A DNA stretch of 64,000 nucleotides from Pseudanabaena sp. Salubria-1. GTDB lineage: Bacteria > Cyanobacteriota > Cyanobacteriia > Pseudanabaenales > Pseudanabaenaceae. The notes beneath the pieces are model-generated. The model was not told the DNA's origin, made no database searches, and worked only from the letters and a program-made list of their open reading frames with translations. Made by a program: the position numbers and the translations under genes. Of this stretch, positions 25,090 to 35,290 are shown in pieces (positions within the stretch are counted from its first letter, which is position 1; each line of letters begins with the position of its first letter). The stretch spans positions 1-64,000 of the forward strand of contig JALQCR010000025.1 in the NCBI GenBank assembly GCA_023336205.1, read 5' to 3'.

Positions 25090-27236
25090 AATCATTCCCA
25101 ATGATCTTAGACAGTTTTTCGCTTAACTTGTTATACTCAGATATTAAAGGAATATCAAAGTTCTTATTCCCAGAAGATGTAGTAAAAGAAGTGAACCCCT
25201 TTTTTTCAAATAGGATATTAAATATCTTTCGGCTGTGAAGAAGGAGAATTTCTTCTGGAAGTTCAAAGTATTCGCCGTATTCCTCGCCATAATAGTCTGC
25301 ACATAAAATATTTTTGGAATCTTTAGCTTCATCTGAGTTGTATATGTATACTCCTATCTTTGGGAAAGATCCGTCAGGTCTTGTAATTCCAATCATCTGT
25401 GTTAAACCACCAAAACCCTCATGCCATGACCTCCTAGATTCTCTAATTAGTCTTGCATAGTCTATTGATTTTATAGAGTCATCAAAAAATGGATTAAATT
25501 TCTCTAGTTCAGAAACAATAAGTGCTTTTGCTAATACAACATCATTTTTGATTATTCCAAGAATCAAATAATAAACATTCTGTTTTGTTATCGAATCGGA
25601 AATCACAAGTTTATAACGAAAAAACTCGCGCACCAAAGGATGTAATGCAAAACGAGTTCGTTCCTGATCGATCGCCTTGATCAGATACAAATTATTAAGC
25701 TGTTTTCTGCCCTCCCGCAGATCCGCCACGTCGATCAATTTCGCGCCAACCTCTTCCACCAAACTCCAAGCAATATCCGCAGGCGCAAACAACCCCAACA
25801 ACATCGCCACCTTACCCGTACTCGCGCTCAACTCCTGCCAACTCAACTCAAACGCCGCAATCACACCTCGCGCCGCATTAATCTCTTCTGACTCTTGCAA
25901 ATCCAACGACTCATCGGCAATAGTCAAACGTTGTTGATAATCGCTCAGCCGCAGATCCTCATCTAGTTGCAAATATCGCCCTGCCAACTCCACACCCAAG
26001 GGCAGATAACCCAAATATTCACAAATTACTTTAGCGGAACTCTCCTCACAATCCACCCGCGCCTTGCCTAACAACTTCCTCAACAATTCCAAAGCCTCAG
26101 CCTCAGAAATCACATCCAAGGGAATATCCGCAAAATACGGATTCAACTTACGCTTGCGGGTCGTCACTAAAATCTGAAAGCGATCAGCTAACGGTCTAGC
26201 TTGCCTAGGAATACTCGCCAGATCGGTGACATCATCAAAAATCACCAACACCTTCCCCTCAGTCGGTGTCCAGTTTTGCCAATACCATTCCGCCTGAGCT
26301 TCTAAGGTTTCGGACTGCATCACTTCAGGCATATCCAGATAGCGACTCGCCAAAGTCACTACCGCCTGCGCCAAAACCACACCCCGCAACGAAAACCAAT
26401 ACCGCGCCGCATATTCCTGTCGATAGCGTTGGGCATATTGCAACGCCAGTTCACTTTTGCCCAGTCCACCCATGCCCTCCACCGCACAGACACTTACTCC
26501 CTGCCCCCCTAGCAACTTGGCATGGATGTCCTCAAGTTCTTTCACCCGTCCCACAAAGTTCGGCGAGGCGATAGGAACATTATCTGGAATGGTCTTAGGA
26601 GAATTTAACTTTGTCCGCGCTCCTGATTCAGACGAGTTTAGTCAATCATCATCACTTGTCCCAAAATACATTTTTTCGGCAATGTATTGCTTTCCACCCT
26701 GCTCAGCCTTTGCCTGAACATTCATATTGTTGTCACCCGTGACGTTCTGCACCATATTGCTATTGTCTTGCAGCTTGCCAGCATGGATTTCTTTTGCCAG
26801 CACTTTTAACTGTTCCGCAAACTCTGGCTCATCATCCAATACCACATCAAGATTTTTGGCAATAGTTGAGATTGCAGTGCGATCGCCCTGCTCGGCTTTT
26901 GCCAATGCCTCATCAACCTTTGCCGACCTGCCACGCAGCTTATTCCAGATCGCTTGACGCAACTCATCCATCTTCGCGATCGCCTCAGCCGTGAACTTCT
27001 TGGCTAATTCACCAGCACCAGACTCAATAAACTTCTGAAAAGCTAAATTTGCGATCGCCCCAGCTGTCAACGTTAAAGGATCTGCCATAGCCGTTATTTC
27101 TGTAACTTTAGATAAAACTCATAATAACATTCTCATCCAGTAATTAGCACAACTTATACCTATTGTGCGATCGCTAAAATCACAAGAATTTGAGTAGAAG
27201 CTGACATATATTTGATTCAGCCACTGAAGATAAATT

Positions 27237-27719
27237 ATGAATACAAATAACACTGAACCTTGGTTACAAAAAGAACTATTACAACATATCCAATTATTAC
27301 TTTATAGTTTTCATCATTGGACTGGCAACAATCTAATACCAATCACCAATTACCAATCACCAGTAGAAATCGCAAATTTACTATTCAATGCAAATCTCGT
27401 AGTTGTTTCCCATGGCACTCAAGCCGATCCAATTCTCAACTATGGCAATCAAAAAGCACTCGACTTATGGAAGATGGATTGGCACACTTTTATTTCAACA
27501 CCATCACGATATACTGCTGAGGTAATGGAACGCAGTGAAAGAGAACAACTTTTAGCACAGGCAAAATCGCAAGGATATATCAGTAATTATCGCGGGATCA
27601 GGATTGCGAGTACAGGCGATCGCTTCTACATTGACCAAGCGATTATCTGGAATGTCGTAGACGAAGAGGGGAAACTTTGGGGGCAAGCCGCAACTTTTCA
27701 AGACTGGGAAGCAATTTAA
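27237..27719 (+). CDS. MEKHLA-domain protein
   Basis: A 160-residue stand-alone MEKHLA domain, a PAS-related sensor fold also found at the end of plant HD-ZIP III factors. Recognised by LLLYSFHHWTG, VVVSHGTQADPILNYGNQKALDLW, TPSRYTAE, YRGIRIASTGDRFYI and GQAATFQDW. Around residue 36 the sequence IPITNYQSPV is encoded by repeated CCAAT-type short repeats, perhaps a small local expansion. Ligand and partner unknown. Divergent from the broken STAND gene. Confidence 0.92.
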   Translation: MNTNNTEPWLQKELLQHIQLLLYSFHHWTGNNLIPITNYQSPVEIANLLFNANLVVVSHGTQADPILNYGNQKALDLWKMDWHTFISTPSRYTAEVMERSEREQLLAQAKSQGYISNYRGIRIASTGDRFYIDQAIIWNVVDEEGKLWGQAATFQDWEAI

Positions 27720-27832
27720 ACCTTAAGAAGAGAGCAACGACAGCTATATATATTAAAATTATTTACAATTGAATAAGATTCAATACAGAATCGTTACGAC
27801 GCTATACCTAAGAAATTCCTAAGAACAGAAAT

Positions 27833-28315
27833 ATGATTGTCGCAATCCCTGAACCATTTAAAACTGTGGTGACCTTTGCTCACCCACTGCTGATGCTCTT
27901 GACTTTATTTTTAGCACTTTATGCAGGTTATGTCGGCTGGCAATATCGCAAAATTCGTAGCACTGAGGGGGAAGAGAAAAAAGCTCTGATCGCCAAACGA
28001 TACAATATTCTTCACCACAAGCTTGGATCGGTATTTTTGGTATTGATGGTCGCTGGCGCAGTCGGCGGTATGGCTGTTACTTATAACGATAGTGGCAAGT
28101 TATTTGTGGGTGCACATTTGTTAGCTGGTCTAGGTTTAGCATTTTTAGCCGCCCTGTCGGCTGCTTTTGCGCCAATATTGCAACAGGGCAAAGAATGGGC
28201 AAGGATAACTCATATCACTGTAAATACTGCCTTGATTGGTATTTTTGCGTGGCAAACCTTCACAGGTTGGCAAATCGTACAGAGGATTTTAGAAAAAATG
28301 TTTAAAGCTGCCTAA
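27833..28315 (+). CDS. DUF4079 membrane protein
   Basis: A 160-residue integral membrane protein with four hydrophobic helices (about 12-35, 62-85, 92-116, 125-145) and conserved His residues near helix starts (AHPLLML, LHHKLGS, AHLLAG, THITVNTALIG). This pattern is that of cyanobacterial and plastid DUF4079, related in plan to cytochrome b561-like four-helix proteins, so haem or pigment binding is possible but unproven. It ends just before a hairpin that the sequencing failed to resolve. Confidence 0.88.
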   Translation: MIVAIPEPFKTVVTFAHPLLMLLTLFLALYAGYVGWQYRKIRSTEGEEKKALIAKRYNILHHKLGSVFLVLMVAGAVGGMAVTYNDSGKLFVGAHLLAGLGLAFLAALSAAFAPILQQGKEWARITHITVNTALIGIFAWQTFTGWQIVQRILEKMFKAA

Positions 28316-28324
28316 TATCGCTAA

Positions 28325-28527
<203 letters not shown>

Positions 28528-28552
28528 TAATGTCGCAAAGCACATTTTTGGT

Positions 28553-29044
28553 TTAACGATAGTTCGTGAATTGAAGTGCGAGGGGAAAGTCTTCTGCTTT
28601 TACGAGTTGAATGATTTCTTGGAGTTCGTCTTTTGATTTGGAAGTAACCCGTAAAGCATCGCCTTGGATAGAAGCTTGAGCTTTTGGGAAAGCATCACGA
28701 ATAATTTTAGAAAGTTTTTTTGCTTGATCCTGTTCAATGCCTTTTTTTAGCTTAATAATTTGCACGACCCGATTACCGCTAGCCGAATCGATTTCGCCGT
28801 AGTCAAAGATTTTTAAAGATAAGCCGCGCTTGATCGCTTTAGATTGCATCACATCAACCACGGCGGTGAGCGTCATTTCACTGTTAGTGTTAATCGTTAT
28901 CGATTCTTTTTCAAGTTCAACTTCTGTTTTGGTACTTTTTAAGTCATAGCGACTGACAATTTCACGGCGCGTTTGATCGATCGCATTGACAAGTTCTTGA
29001 TGATCAAAATCGCTAACCACATCGAATGAATAACTGGAAGCCAT
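28553..29044 (-). CDS. yajQ: YajQ-family nucleotide/nucleic-acid-binding protein
   Basis: A 163-residue protein with the full YajQ pattern: SYSFDVVSDFDHQELVNAIDQ at the start, REIVSRYDLKSTKTEVEL, MQSKAIKRGLSLKIFDYG and QASIQGDALRVTSKSKDELQEIIQ. Some members bind cyclic-di-GMP and act with a regulator; that role has not been shown in cyanobacteria. It is intact and monocistronic, ending beside the homopolymer artefact. Confidence 0.96.
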   Translation of the reverse strand: MASSYSFDVVSDFDHQELVNAIDQTRREIVSRYDLKSTKTEVELEKESITINTNSEMTLTAVVDVMQSKAIKRGLSLKIFDYGEIDSASGNRVVQIIKLKKGIEQDQAKKLSKIIRDAFPKAQASIQGDALRVTSKSKDELQEIIQLVKAEDFPLALQFTNYR

Positions 29045-29107
29045 AGATTTACTTTAGATTAGATTTTAGATTTTATTGCGTAATGTATCCTATCGTACCA
29101 AAAAACT

Positions 29108-29148
29108 AATAACAGAAAGTTCGTGCAAAGCGCCAACTTTCTGTTATT
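29108..29148. repeat. hairpin at the end of the aldo/keto reductase gene
   Basis: AATAACAGAAAGT pairs with ACTTTCTGTTATT around a GC-rich loop. The reductase stop codon (29144-29146) lies inside it. Terminator-like, without a long T-run. Confidence 0.75.
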
Positions 29149-30271
29149 CCCATAGGCGCTTGCCTTCTGCACCTTGCAAGCGATCGTGGGTGTCACGTAA
29201 AAGCTTCGGGATATCTAAATTTTCTGGACAACGTGGCAAACAATCACCACAGTCTGTACAGCGAATCGCTTTACGTCCTGGGAACCAATGCCCAGCATTT
29301 TCAAACATTTTGTAGCGATACTTGCCAAATTCCACCATATCAAAACTGACAGCTAAGTTTCTTAGGCGTAACACTTCAGGAATATTGATATCTTCAGGGC
29401 AAGGCAAGCATTCGTAGCACTGGGAACAGCGATCGCCTTCTAGAATTGTATAGCGGCGATTAATGCAATCAAGAACTGCTTGCTCTAACTCAGACATTGG
29501 CTCATCGTTGTCCCATGCATCTTGATGCGAGTCAATTTCGGTGGGATTAGCTGCACCGAGGCTGAGAGTGTGCACACGGGGATCGCTAAGCAGGAAGCGA
29601 TCGCACATATAGAGAGCCGTAAATGGATAGCTTATACCTGCTAATTCCTCCGAAGGGTTATACAGCATTCCGCCTTTATCCGATGGCGAGATGATGAATA
29701 CACCCATGTCTTTTTCATGGGCAAGCTGCACGGCGGCAGCATTACGCTGGTTGAAAAAATAATAATGTAAGTTGATCGATTCAAATAAATCGGTGTTGAT
29801 CGTATTGAGAATTACATCAAGGGGTGCATGGGTGGAGAATCCGACATGACCAATCATTTTTTGATCGACTGCTTCTCTGACTGCTTTCATGCAGCCATTT
29901 GGATCTGTGACTAGATCAAGATGCTCTTGTAAGTTAATTCCATGAATATCAAAGTTATCGATATAGTCCACATTCAGCTTTTTGAGGGACTGCTCGATCT
30001 GGCGACGCATGGAATCAGCATCTTTGGTTGGCGAAATTTTAGTAGTCAGATAAAAGCGATCGCGTTGTTTACTCAATCCATTTCGCATCGCCTTACCGAT
30101 AAATTCTTCACTCTTGCCATAGCCTTGGGCAGTTTCAATATGATTGATGCCAACTTCTAAGGCTCGTGCGATCGTTCGATGAGCATTATCCGCCGATTCC
30201 ATATAGCGCATCGCTCCTAACGAAAAGACTGATAGGAGCATCTCAGTTTTGCCAAAACGACGGTAGCGCAT
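29144..30271 (-). CDS. aldo/keto reductase with C-terminal ferredoxin domain
   Basis: A 375-residue oxidoreductase. Residues 1-270 form an AKR barrel (RRFGKTEMLLSVFSLGAMRY, the catalytic Asp/Tyr/Lys region THIETAQGYGKSEEFIG near 40-55, TKISPTKD and HGINLQE). The C-terminal 90 residues carry two iron-sulfur motifs, CSQCYECLPCP and CTDCGDCLPRCP, each binding a 4Fe-4S cluster. This fusion is common in bacteria and archaea; the substrate is not known. The start is a good ATG with no competing upstream codon. The 225 bases upstream hold no gene apart from the promoter region of the next small gene. Confidence 0.93.
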   Translation of the reverse strand: MRYRRFGKTEMLLSVFSLGAMRYMESADNAHRTIARALEVGINHIETAQGYGKSEEFIGKAMRNGLSKQRDRFYLTTKISPTKDADSMRRQIEQSLKKLNVDYIDNFDIHGINLQEHLDLVTDPNGCMKAVREAVDQKMIGHVGFSTHAPLDVILNTINTDLFESINLHYYFFNQRNAAAVQLAHEKDMGVFIISPSDKGGMLYNPSEELAGISYPFTALYMCDRFLLSDPRVHTLSLGAANPTEIDSHQDAWDNDEPMSELEQAVLDCINRRYTILEGDRCSQCYECLPCPEDINIPEVLRLRNLAVSFDMVEFGKYRYKMFENAGHWFPGRKAIRCTDCGDCLPRCPENLDIPKLLRDTHDRLQGAEGKRLWE

Positions 30272-30605
30272 AATTTATCTAGCTAAATGGCTTTATTTTA
30301 GTACATTGCTTAATGATGTAAGAACAAGAGGAGATTTTAATAATTTTTAATCTTTTTTGATAGAGAGTAAAAGACTCAGGATAGCTAAGTTTCAATGGTC
30401 AGATATTTTATTATGTGTATATTTTTCTACAATAGTCAAATCTCTTAAAATGTCATATAATTTTTGTCTTATAGTTTTAAAATTTGGAAATTTGATATGC
30501 CAAATGAAGATGCGGATATTAACTATACATTAAAGACAAAATATATTGAGGCTGCTATATCTGAAGATGTTCGCAAAATAGTGAATGACTTAAAAAAAGA
30601 ATTTC

Positions 30606-31891
30606 GGCTCAATCGTCTAAATGATGCTAAGGTAACATAAGATACAAAACAACAAATATGCAGCCAATTCTAACCGAACTTTTAAATCTGCCAGGAATCG
30701 AAGTAGAAAACTACACAAAAGTAGCAGATCGATTAATTTTAGAGGTTGAAGCGAAAACGACAAAAGCAAAGTGTCCAAGATGCGGAGAAGAAAGTAATCA
30801 TCTGCATCAAAATCGCTGGTATTTTGCAAGAGATTTAAGCATTAGTGGACAGGAAGTACTATTAAAAGTAAACCGTCGTCAATTCAAGTGTAAAAAATGT
30901 GAAAAGCCGTTCAGTGAAGAACTAGAATTTATAGGAAAGAGACGAAAACAAACTAACAGATTTGCAGAGATGATAGTGCAGCAAGTATTGCATAGCGATA
31001 TGCATAATGTAGGGAAGCAAAATGACTTAACAGATGAGGAAGTGTGGTCGATGATAAAATACATTAGCGAAAAAAAACTTAGAATAGATTTAAAGCCATT
31101 AAAACGACTTGGGATTGATGAAATAGCATTACGAAAAGGACAAGGGGACTACATAGTAGTATTGGTAGATTTAGACAGAAAAATACCGATAGGATTTGTG
31201 CGATCACGGAAACAAGAAGAAATAAGGAAAGAGCTTGAGGGGTGGGGAAAAGAGGTGTTAGAGCAAATTATTGAGGTAAGTATGGATCTAAGTGGAAATT
31301 ATAAAGGACTGATCAACAAACTAATACCAAAAGCAGAGGTAGTAGCCGACCGATTCCATGTAACAAAGATAGTTCCTGAGGAACTAAAAACAGCACGAAA
31401 TGACCTGCAAAAAGCAAATAAAGAAAACAAAAATGTAAACGAGAAAAAGAAAATCGAAGAAGCACTTAAGCAGAGTAAGTATGCATTACTAAAGAACGAA
31501 AAAGATTTAACAGAGAAGCAAAAAATAAAATTAGAAGAAATTCGAGAAGTGGTACCATTGCTAGGGAAAATGCATCAGCAAAAAGAAGAGTTTAGAAGAG
31601 TCTTTGAAGATGCTAAAAATTGGGGAGATGGCGCATCAAAATTACTCGACTGGATGGAGACAGCAAAGGAGACGTATAAGGATAGTGTTGGCACAATTTG
31701 TCGATGGTTTGGAGAAGTTACTAATTACTTTGAGAACCGCACTACTAATGGCGTTGTTGAGGGTATCAATAATAAGTTAAAGCTAATTAAACGATCTGGG
31801 TATGGCTTCAGGAATTTTGATAATTTTAAGTTGCGATCTCTAATTTGTTGGCATTTAGATATTGGTCGAGCATAGTTTGAACGATAGAGCC
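30606..31891 (+). mobile_element. ISL3-family insertion sequence, copy B
   Basis: A 1286-bp element, the same length as copy A in reverse orientation, with the same GGCTC-starting ends. Flanked by the perfect 8-bp direct repeat AGAATTTC (30598-30605 and 31892-31899). Confidence 0.95.
30658..31875 (+). CDS. ISL3-family transposase (copy B)
   Basis: A 405-residue transposase identical in sequence to the one at 4835-6052. It has the zinc-binding CPRCGEE and CKKC motifs and the DDE core described for copy A. The perfect identity of the two copies implies transposition within a short time, and at least one must be active or recently active. Confidence 0.95.
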   Translation: MQPILTELLNLPGIEVENYTKVADRLILEVEAKTTKAKCPRCGEESNHLHQNRWYFARDLSISGQEVLLKVNRRQFKCKKCEKPFSEELEFIGKRRKQTNRFAEMIVQQVLHSDMHNVGKQNDLTDEEVWSMIKYISEKKLRIDLKPLKRLGIDEIALRKGQGDYIVVLVDLDRKIPIGFVRSRKQEEIRKELEGWGKEVLEQIIEVSMDLSGNYKGLINKLIPKAEVVADRFHVTKIVPEELKTARNDLQKANKENKNVNEKKKIEEALKQSKYALLKNEKDLTEKQKIKLEEIREVVPLLGKMHQQKEEFRRVFEDAKNWGDGASKLLDWMETAKETYKDSVGTICRWFGEVTNYFENRTTNGVVEGINNKLKLIKRSGYGFRNFDNFKLRSLICWHLDIGRA

Positions 31892-32449
31892 AGAATTTCC
31901 ACGCAAACTTAATACTTTACGCAAAGAATTATCTGAGCAAAGTTAAGAAGTAATTTTAACAAAGTGTAACTAAAATAGTGTAACTAAAATTATGCAAAAA
32001 GCATTATTAATAATTAGTGATTTGGAAAACTCATTGATTGATGCTGAACACTGCGATGATTCATATTTTAGCCAAGGATTTCAATGCCCGAAGTGTAAAG
32101 GTAGAGTTGTTTGGAGAAGAAGCCACCCAAAGAATGTAAATGGAAGTGAACAACTTGTTCGCGCTACATTTGTGCATAGTCCAGATGCACCAGATGATTG
32201 TCCATTGAGAAATGATTCTTTTACTGATTCTGGGTTTTCCCAGTTAAACCATAAACTAACTTCACAGGAACAGTCAGCTAAGAAATTTGAAGATGCTGTA
32301 CTCAAATGCTTAAAGTATCATCAAGCTAGTAAAATCGATTACTATAAACACAAAGATTTACCAGAAGTCATAGATAATAGGTCACTAGCAATTCAAGTAT
32401 TCGTTCGTGAAGAACATCTAGATAGACAAATCTTTTCTTTCTATAAGGG

Positions 32450-33749
32450 CTTAGTGGTGCAGAAAACTCAGGAGAGTCTCAAGATGAGACAATGGTAATA
32501 CGAGCAAATTCGATACGAAAATCTAACTTTTCGCGTTTGGCAATAGAAGCACAGGCAGGGGGAGGATTAGTTCTAGGGAAAATCTGCAAAAGAGGAAGAG
32601 GTTTTTGTTGGTAAAGAAGGGTGTGAAGCTGACGGAGACCGAGTTGCAGAAAACTCAAGCCGCGATGATCGTGCCAATCAATAGCCGCCCTTTGCCCCAA
32701 ACGCACCAACATTATGCCAAGAATTACAGCAATCAGGTTAGCCGTGGCAAGGAGCATAAATAAACAGGTAAGAGCTTGAGCATCACGGAGATGAGAGCTA
32801 ACAACATTAAAAGCCGCCGACTTATAGTCTTTAAAATGGGGTTCGATTCCACCAAAGCGTTTGCCATAGAGAGCAAAAGTCTGTAATGAAGGGGGAATAT
32901 CGCTAAGGACAGCCCATGAACCGTTAGCCATGTCTAGGTTAGCCGTCGCTAAATGACAATTAACATCACCGAGTACGGTGACATCGGGAACTAGATAAGC
33001 TTGCTCTGCGGGAGGTATCAGTTGTTCAACACGCTTGGTTGTACCTGTTGGCAGAGTCACTAGCAGATCGCTCTTTGCGCGAATTGCCCAAGACCAGTGA
33101 TTTTGCTGTAACCATCGGATTAATTCCCCATGTTCAAAACCTCGGTCGGCAAGCAAGGTCACCGTACTTTGTGGCGGCAATAGAGAGCGTACTTGTTCTA
33201 AGACGGGACGATAATGTTCAAAGCCAACTGTAGCGCTGCCATGCTCTAGTACTACTTGAGCTAGAGTAATCGACCTCCCTCCCCAAATCAAGCATACTTC
33301 TATAAGACAGAATTTATCCCACAGTATACTTGTGTCTAAGGCTAGTTCCAACGATTCTCCTGCAAATGCTTGGAGAAAGTGCTTCACCAATGGGTTATAG
33401 AATCTCTCGGCGATGATATGTGGATTATGCACAAAGTAGCTTAGTCTTTCCATCTGACTTCTGGCTTGGCACTCTCGATGGCTCAAATAGGGCAACCAAT
33501 GACTCAGACTTGCCCTTCCTGATTGCAATATCGCGGCTACTGCCTCCGCAAATCCTTGGAGATGTCGCTTATCTTTTGGCTTGAGCCATTGACGCAGTTG
33601 TTCTTGTAGCTGAAGATATAGGTGGGGCATTTGTATAAGATCTTTTGTTGAGGAACTTGAGTATCTCATCTCTTGCCCCTTTTTGCCTCTTGTCTCATGA
33701 TGAGATTCTATGCCTAGCAACGCTTTTCAGATTTTTCTGCACCACTAAG
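32450..33749 (-). mobile_element. IS4-like insertion sequence, copy 1
   Basis: A 1300-bp element with 17-base perfect terminal inverted repeats (CTTAGTGGTGCAGAAAA and its complement), flanked by the 9-bp direct repeat CTATAAGGG (32441-32449 and 33750-33758). Its transposase frame is intact. A second, diverged copy of the same length is at 35395-36694. Confidence 0.95.
32479..33669 (-). CDS. IS4-like transposase (copy 1)
   Basis: A 396-residue DDE transposase starting MRYSSSSTKDLIQ; an in-frame extension to 33720 exists. Motifs are LALDTSILWDKFCL (first Asp), VTLLADRGFEHGELIRWL (second Asp) and GKRFGGIEPHFKDYKSAAFN (Glu). The frame is intact, so copy 1 could serve the defective copy 2 in trans. 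Confidence 0.93.
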   Translation of the reverse strand: MRYSSSSTKDLIQMPHLYLQLQEQLRQWLKPKDKRHLQGFAEAVAAILQSGRASLSHWLPYLSHRECQARSQMERLSYFVHNPHIIAERFYNPLVKHFLQAFAGESLELALDTSILWDKFCLIEVCLIWGGRSITLAQVVLEHGSATVGFEHYRPVLEQVRSLLPPQSTVTLLADRGFEHGELIRWLQQNHWSWAIRAKSDLLVTLPTGTTKRVEQLIPPAEQAYLVPDVTVLGDVNCHLATANLDMANGSWAVLSDIPPSLQTFALYGKRFGGIEPHFKDYKSAAFNVVSSHLRDAQALTCLFMLLATANLIAVILGIMLVRLGQRAAIDWHDHRGLSFLQLGLRQLHTLLYQQKPLPLLQIFPRTNPPPACASIAKREKLDFRIEFARITIVSS

Positions 33750-34369
33750 CTATAAGGGTAGTGAAAGTCAAAGATCCCATTCGATATATTTAATACAAGC
33801 ATCATCAAAAGTATTAAATTCTGATCAAGCTTTCCAATATTTAGAAACTAAAGCCAGTAAACTAAAAGCTAGTTTACATCAAGAGGAAAAACTAGTAGTT
33901 AATGTAGGAACTTTAATAAGGATTATAGGATATCTACAAAATGGTTGTTCCGATGAATTTAGACAAGAATTTCTTCGTAAGGCAATATTTGGAAGTCCAA
34001 AACTTTCAATACCAATAAATCGTCTTTGGAATATTAAAGAGATCCAGATTTTACAAGATTGGCTAAATTTAGAAATATTATGTGATGATCAATTAATAGA
34101 AGATCAAAAGGTAGCGGATATAAAAAAAAGAATATTAGATCTTATTACTGCTCCAAGCCTTAAACGAATACGCGAAGACCATAAGTTTTTAGATGCTAAA
34201 CTTAATGACTTTGTAGAATATCCTAAGTCTAATAAAAGTAAATTTATTAGATTTGTATTAATAACAACTTGGCAATCAATTAAAAACTGTGATTGGTCAT
34301 TTGTGCCTGAGCTATATATTTAACAATTTTTTTATTTGCTTTTTAAGTATTTTTGTAATCTGAAAAGAC

Positions 34370-34398
34370 AAAAAAGAAGAGCTTTGCTCTTCTTTTTT
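34370..34398. terminator. terminator between converging genes
   Basis: AAAAAAGAAGAGC-TTT-GCTCTTCTTTTTT, perfect arms with A- and T-runs, between the broken zinc-ribbon gene and the ABC permease gene. Confidence 0.9.
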
Positions 34399-34400
34399 GA

Positions 34401-35198
34401 TCAAAATTGACGACGGGCAAAAATTAGAATCGCGATCGCTAAAGTCAACAAGGCATAACTCAAAATATAAACGCCATTGTTAAACATATCTAGCAAACTT
34501 GGCAGAATATTATAAACTGCTTCATTTTTGAGGTTAGCACGGGATAAATCGGGCAAAATCATATAAAAAGTTCGCGTTACTGTCTGCAAACTAGGATTTT
34601 TAGAAATCTCACCCAGTAGCAACAAATCACGACTAAAATTTCCGATTAAATAGGCAGCTAGGGTCAGCAAAGAAGCAATTAGCGAACCTGAAAAGGAACC
34701 AAAGAAAATTGCGATCGCCCCTAGCAGCATAATTTGCCAAAAGATAAAAAAGTTAGCGGTGAGAATCGCAGGAATCGGGATTGGAATGTTTTTGATTGCC
34801 ATCAGGGCAATAAAGATAACAGTCATAATTGACACCAACGCCCCAATCACAGCAGTTAAGCCTAGATGCTTACCTAACACAAATTCAGTGCGGTGCATTG
34901 GCTTGGCAATTAAAATAAAAATTGTGCGCTTATCGATCTCTTTATTGATGAGATTTGTGCCAACCAACACCGCCACAATCAAGCTCACCACCTCGATCGC
35001 CGCGATACCAACATCAACGATCATCTTTGCCGATGAGTCATAGGAAAACTCTGGCAGCATCAGCATCGCTGACACCACAATCACGGTATATAGCAAAGAT
35101 AAGTAAAGTACCTGCTCGCGCACGGTTTCGCGAAATACATTGGTAGCGATCGCCCAAACGCGACCTAAACTTAGACTAATATTCAGGCTAAAGTTCAT
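34401..35198 (-). CDS. ABC-2 type transporter permease
   Basis: A 265-residue membrane subunit with six hydrophobic stretches. The cytoplasmic segment INKEIDKRTIFILIAKPMHRTEFVLGKHLG (34880-34965) is the hallmark of ABC-2 permeases of the multi-copper/NosY-like type. No ATPase gene is adjacent, so the partner is elsewhere. The start MNFSLNISLSLGRVWAIATNVFRE is the usual cytoplasmic helix before the first span. The region upstream runs into a poly-G artefact. Confidence 0.88.
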   Translation of the reverse strand: MNFSLNISLSLGRVWAIATNVFRETVREQVLYLSLLYTVIVVSAMLMLPEFSYDSSAKMIVDVGIAAIEVVSLIVAVLVGTNLINKEIDKRTIFILIAKPMHRTEFVLGKHLGLTAVIGALVSIMTVIFIALMAIKNIPIPIPAILTANFFIFWQIMLLGAIAIFFGSFSGSLIASLLTLAAYLIGNFSRDLLLLGEISKNPSLQTVTRTFYMILPDLSRANLKNEAVYNILPSLLDMFNNGVYILSYALLTLAIAILIFARRQF

Positions 35199-35290
35199 AG
35201 GTCAACAAAATCCTCAATAGTCCTAACATGATTGCATTTTACCGCACAATTAGATGGGCTTTCGCCGAGTGTATCAACCCAATAGAGAGT

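Larger units (their letters stand above)
23056..27088 (-). pseudogene. STAND (NB-ARC) NTPase gene, broken by a TGA codon and an ISAs1 element
   Basis: Three pieces read in one frame. 27088-26642 gives a 148-residue N-terminal domain (MADPLTLTAGAIANLAF) common on cyanobacterial NB-ARC proteins, and ends at TGA (26642-26644). The same frame continues for 29 codons into FVGRVKELEDIH, Walker A EGMGGLGKSELA, Walker B VLVIFDDV, the sensor-like ILVTTRKRK and the GLPL-like YLPLGVELAG. At 25090 an ISAs1 copy interrupts it; removing the element with one AATCATTCCC copy restores IIGNDCSLPTNN and continues through MKESAWYAAYF to a stop at 23056. The reconstructed length is 914 codons. The last 380 residues resemble nothing I know. 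STAND proteins are often defence or stress sensors; role inferred. Confidence 0.85.
30497..31946 (+). pseudogene. 51-residue protein gene split by ISL3 copy B
   Basis: Joining 30497-30605 to 31900-31946 (one AGAATTTC duplication kept) gives a 51-residue frame that starts MPNEDADINYTLKTKYIE, passes VNDLKKEFPRKLNTLRKE and ends EQS. The gene lies 45 bases before the next broken gene, in the same direction, so both may have formed one operon. It is short, charged and helical; function unknown. It could be the antitoxin-like or regulatory partner of the next gene (inference). Confidence 0.7.
31992..34323 (+). pseudogene. 340-residue zinc-ribbon protein gene split by an IS4-like element
   Basis: Bases 31992-32449 joined to 33759-34323, keeping one CTATAAGGG, give a continuous 340-residue frame through FSFYKGSESQRSHSIYL. 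The N-terminal part has QCPKCKGRVVWRRS followed by ATFVHSPDAPDDCPLR, a Cys/His arrangement like the treble-clef zinc knuckle of CoiA-like proteins. The rest is lysine-rich and helical and unknown to me. Base composition is clearly more AT-rich than the neighbouring core genes, which suggests horizontal transfer. Possibly a nucleic-acid-acting accessory protein; no function claimed. Confidence 0.78.

Noticed and set aside
30617..30829. Antisense frames of 60-70 codons within both ISL3 copies
   Set aside because: Mirror frames of an intact transposase; identical in both copies only because the element is.
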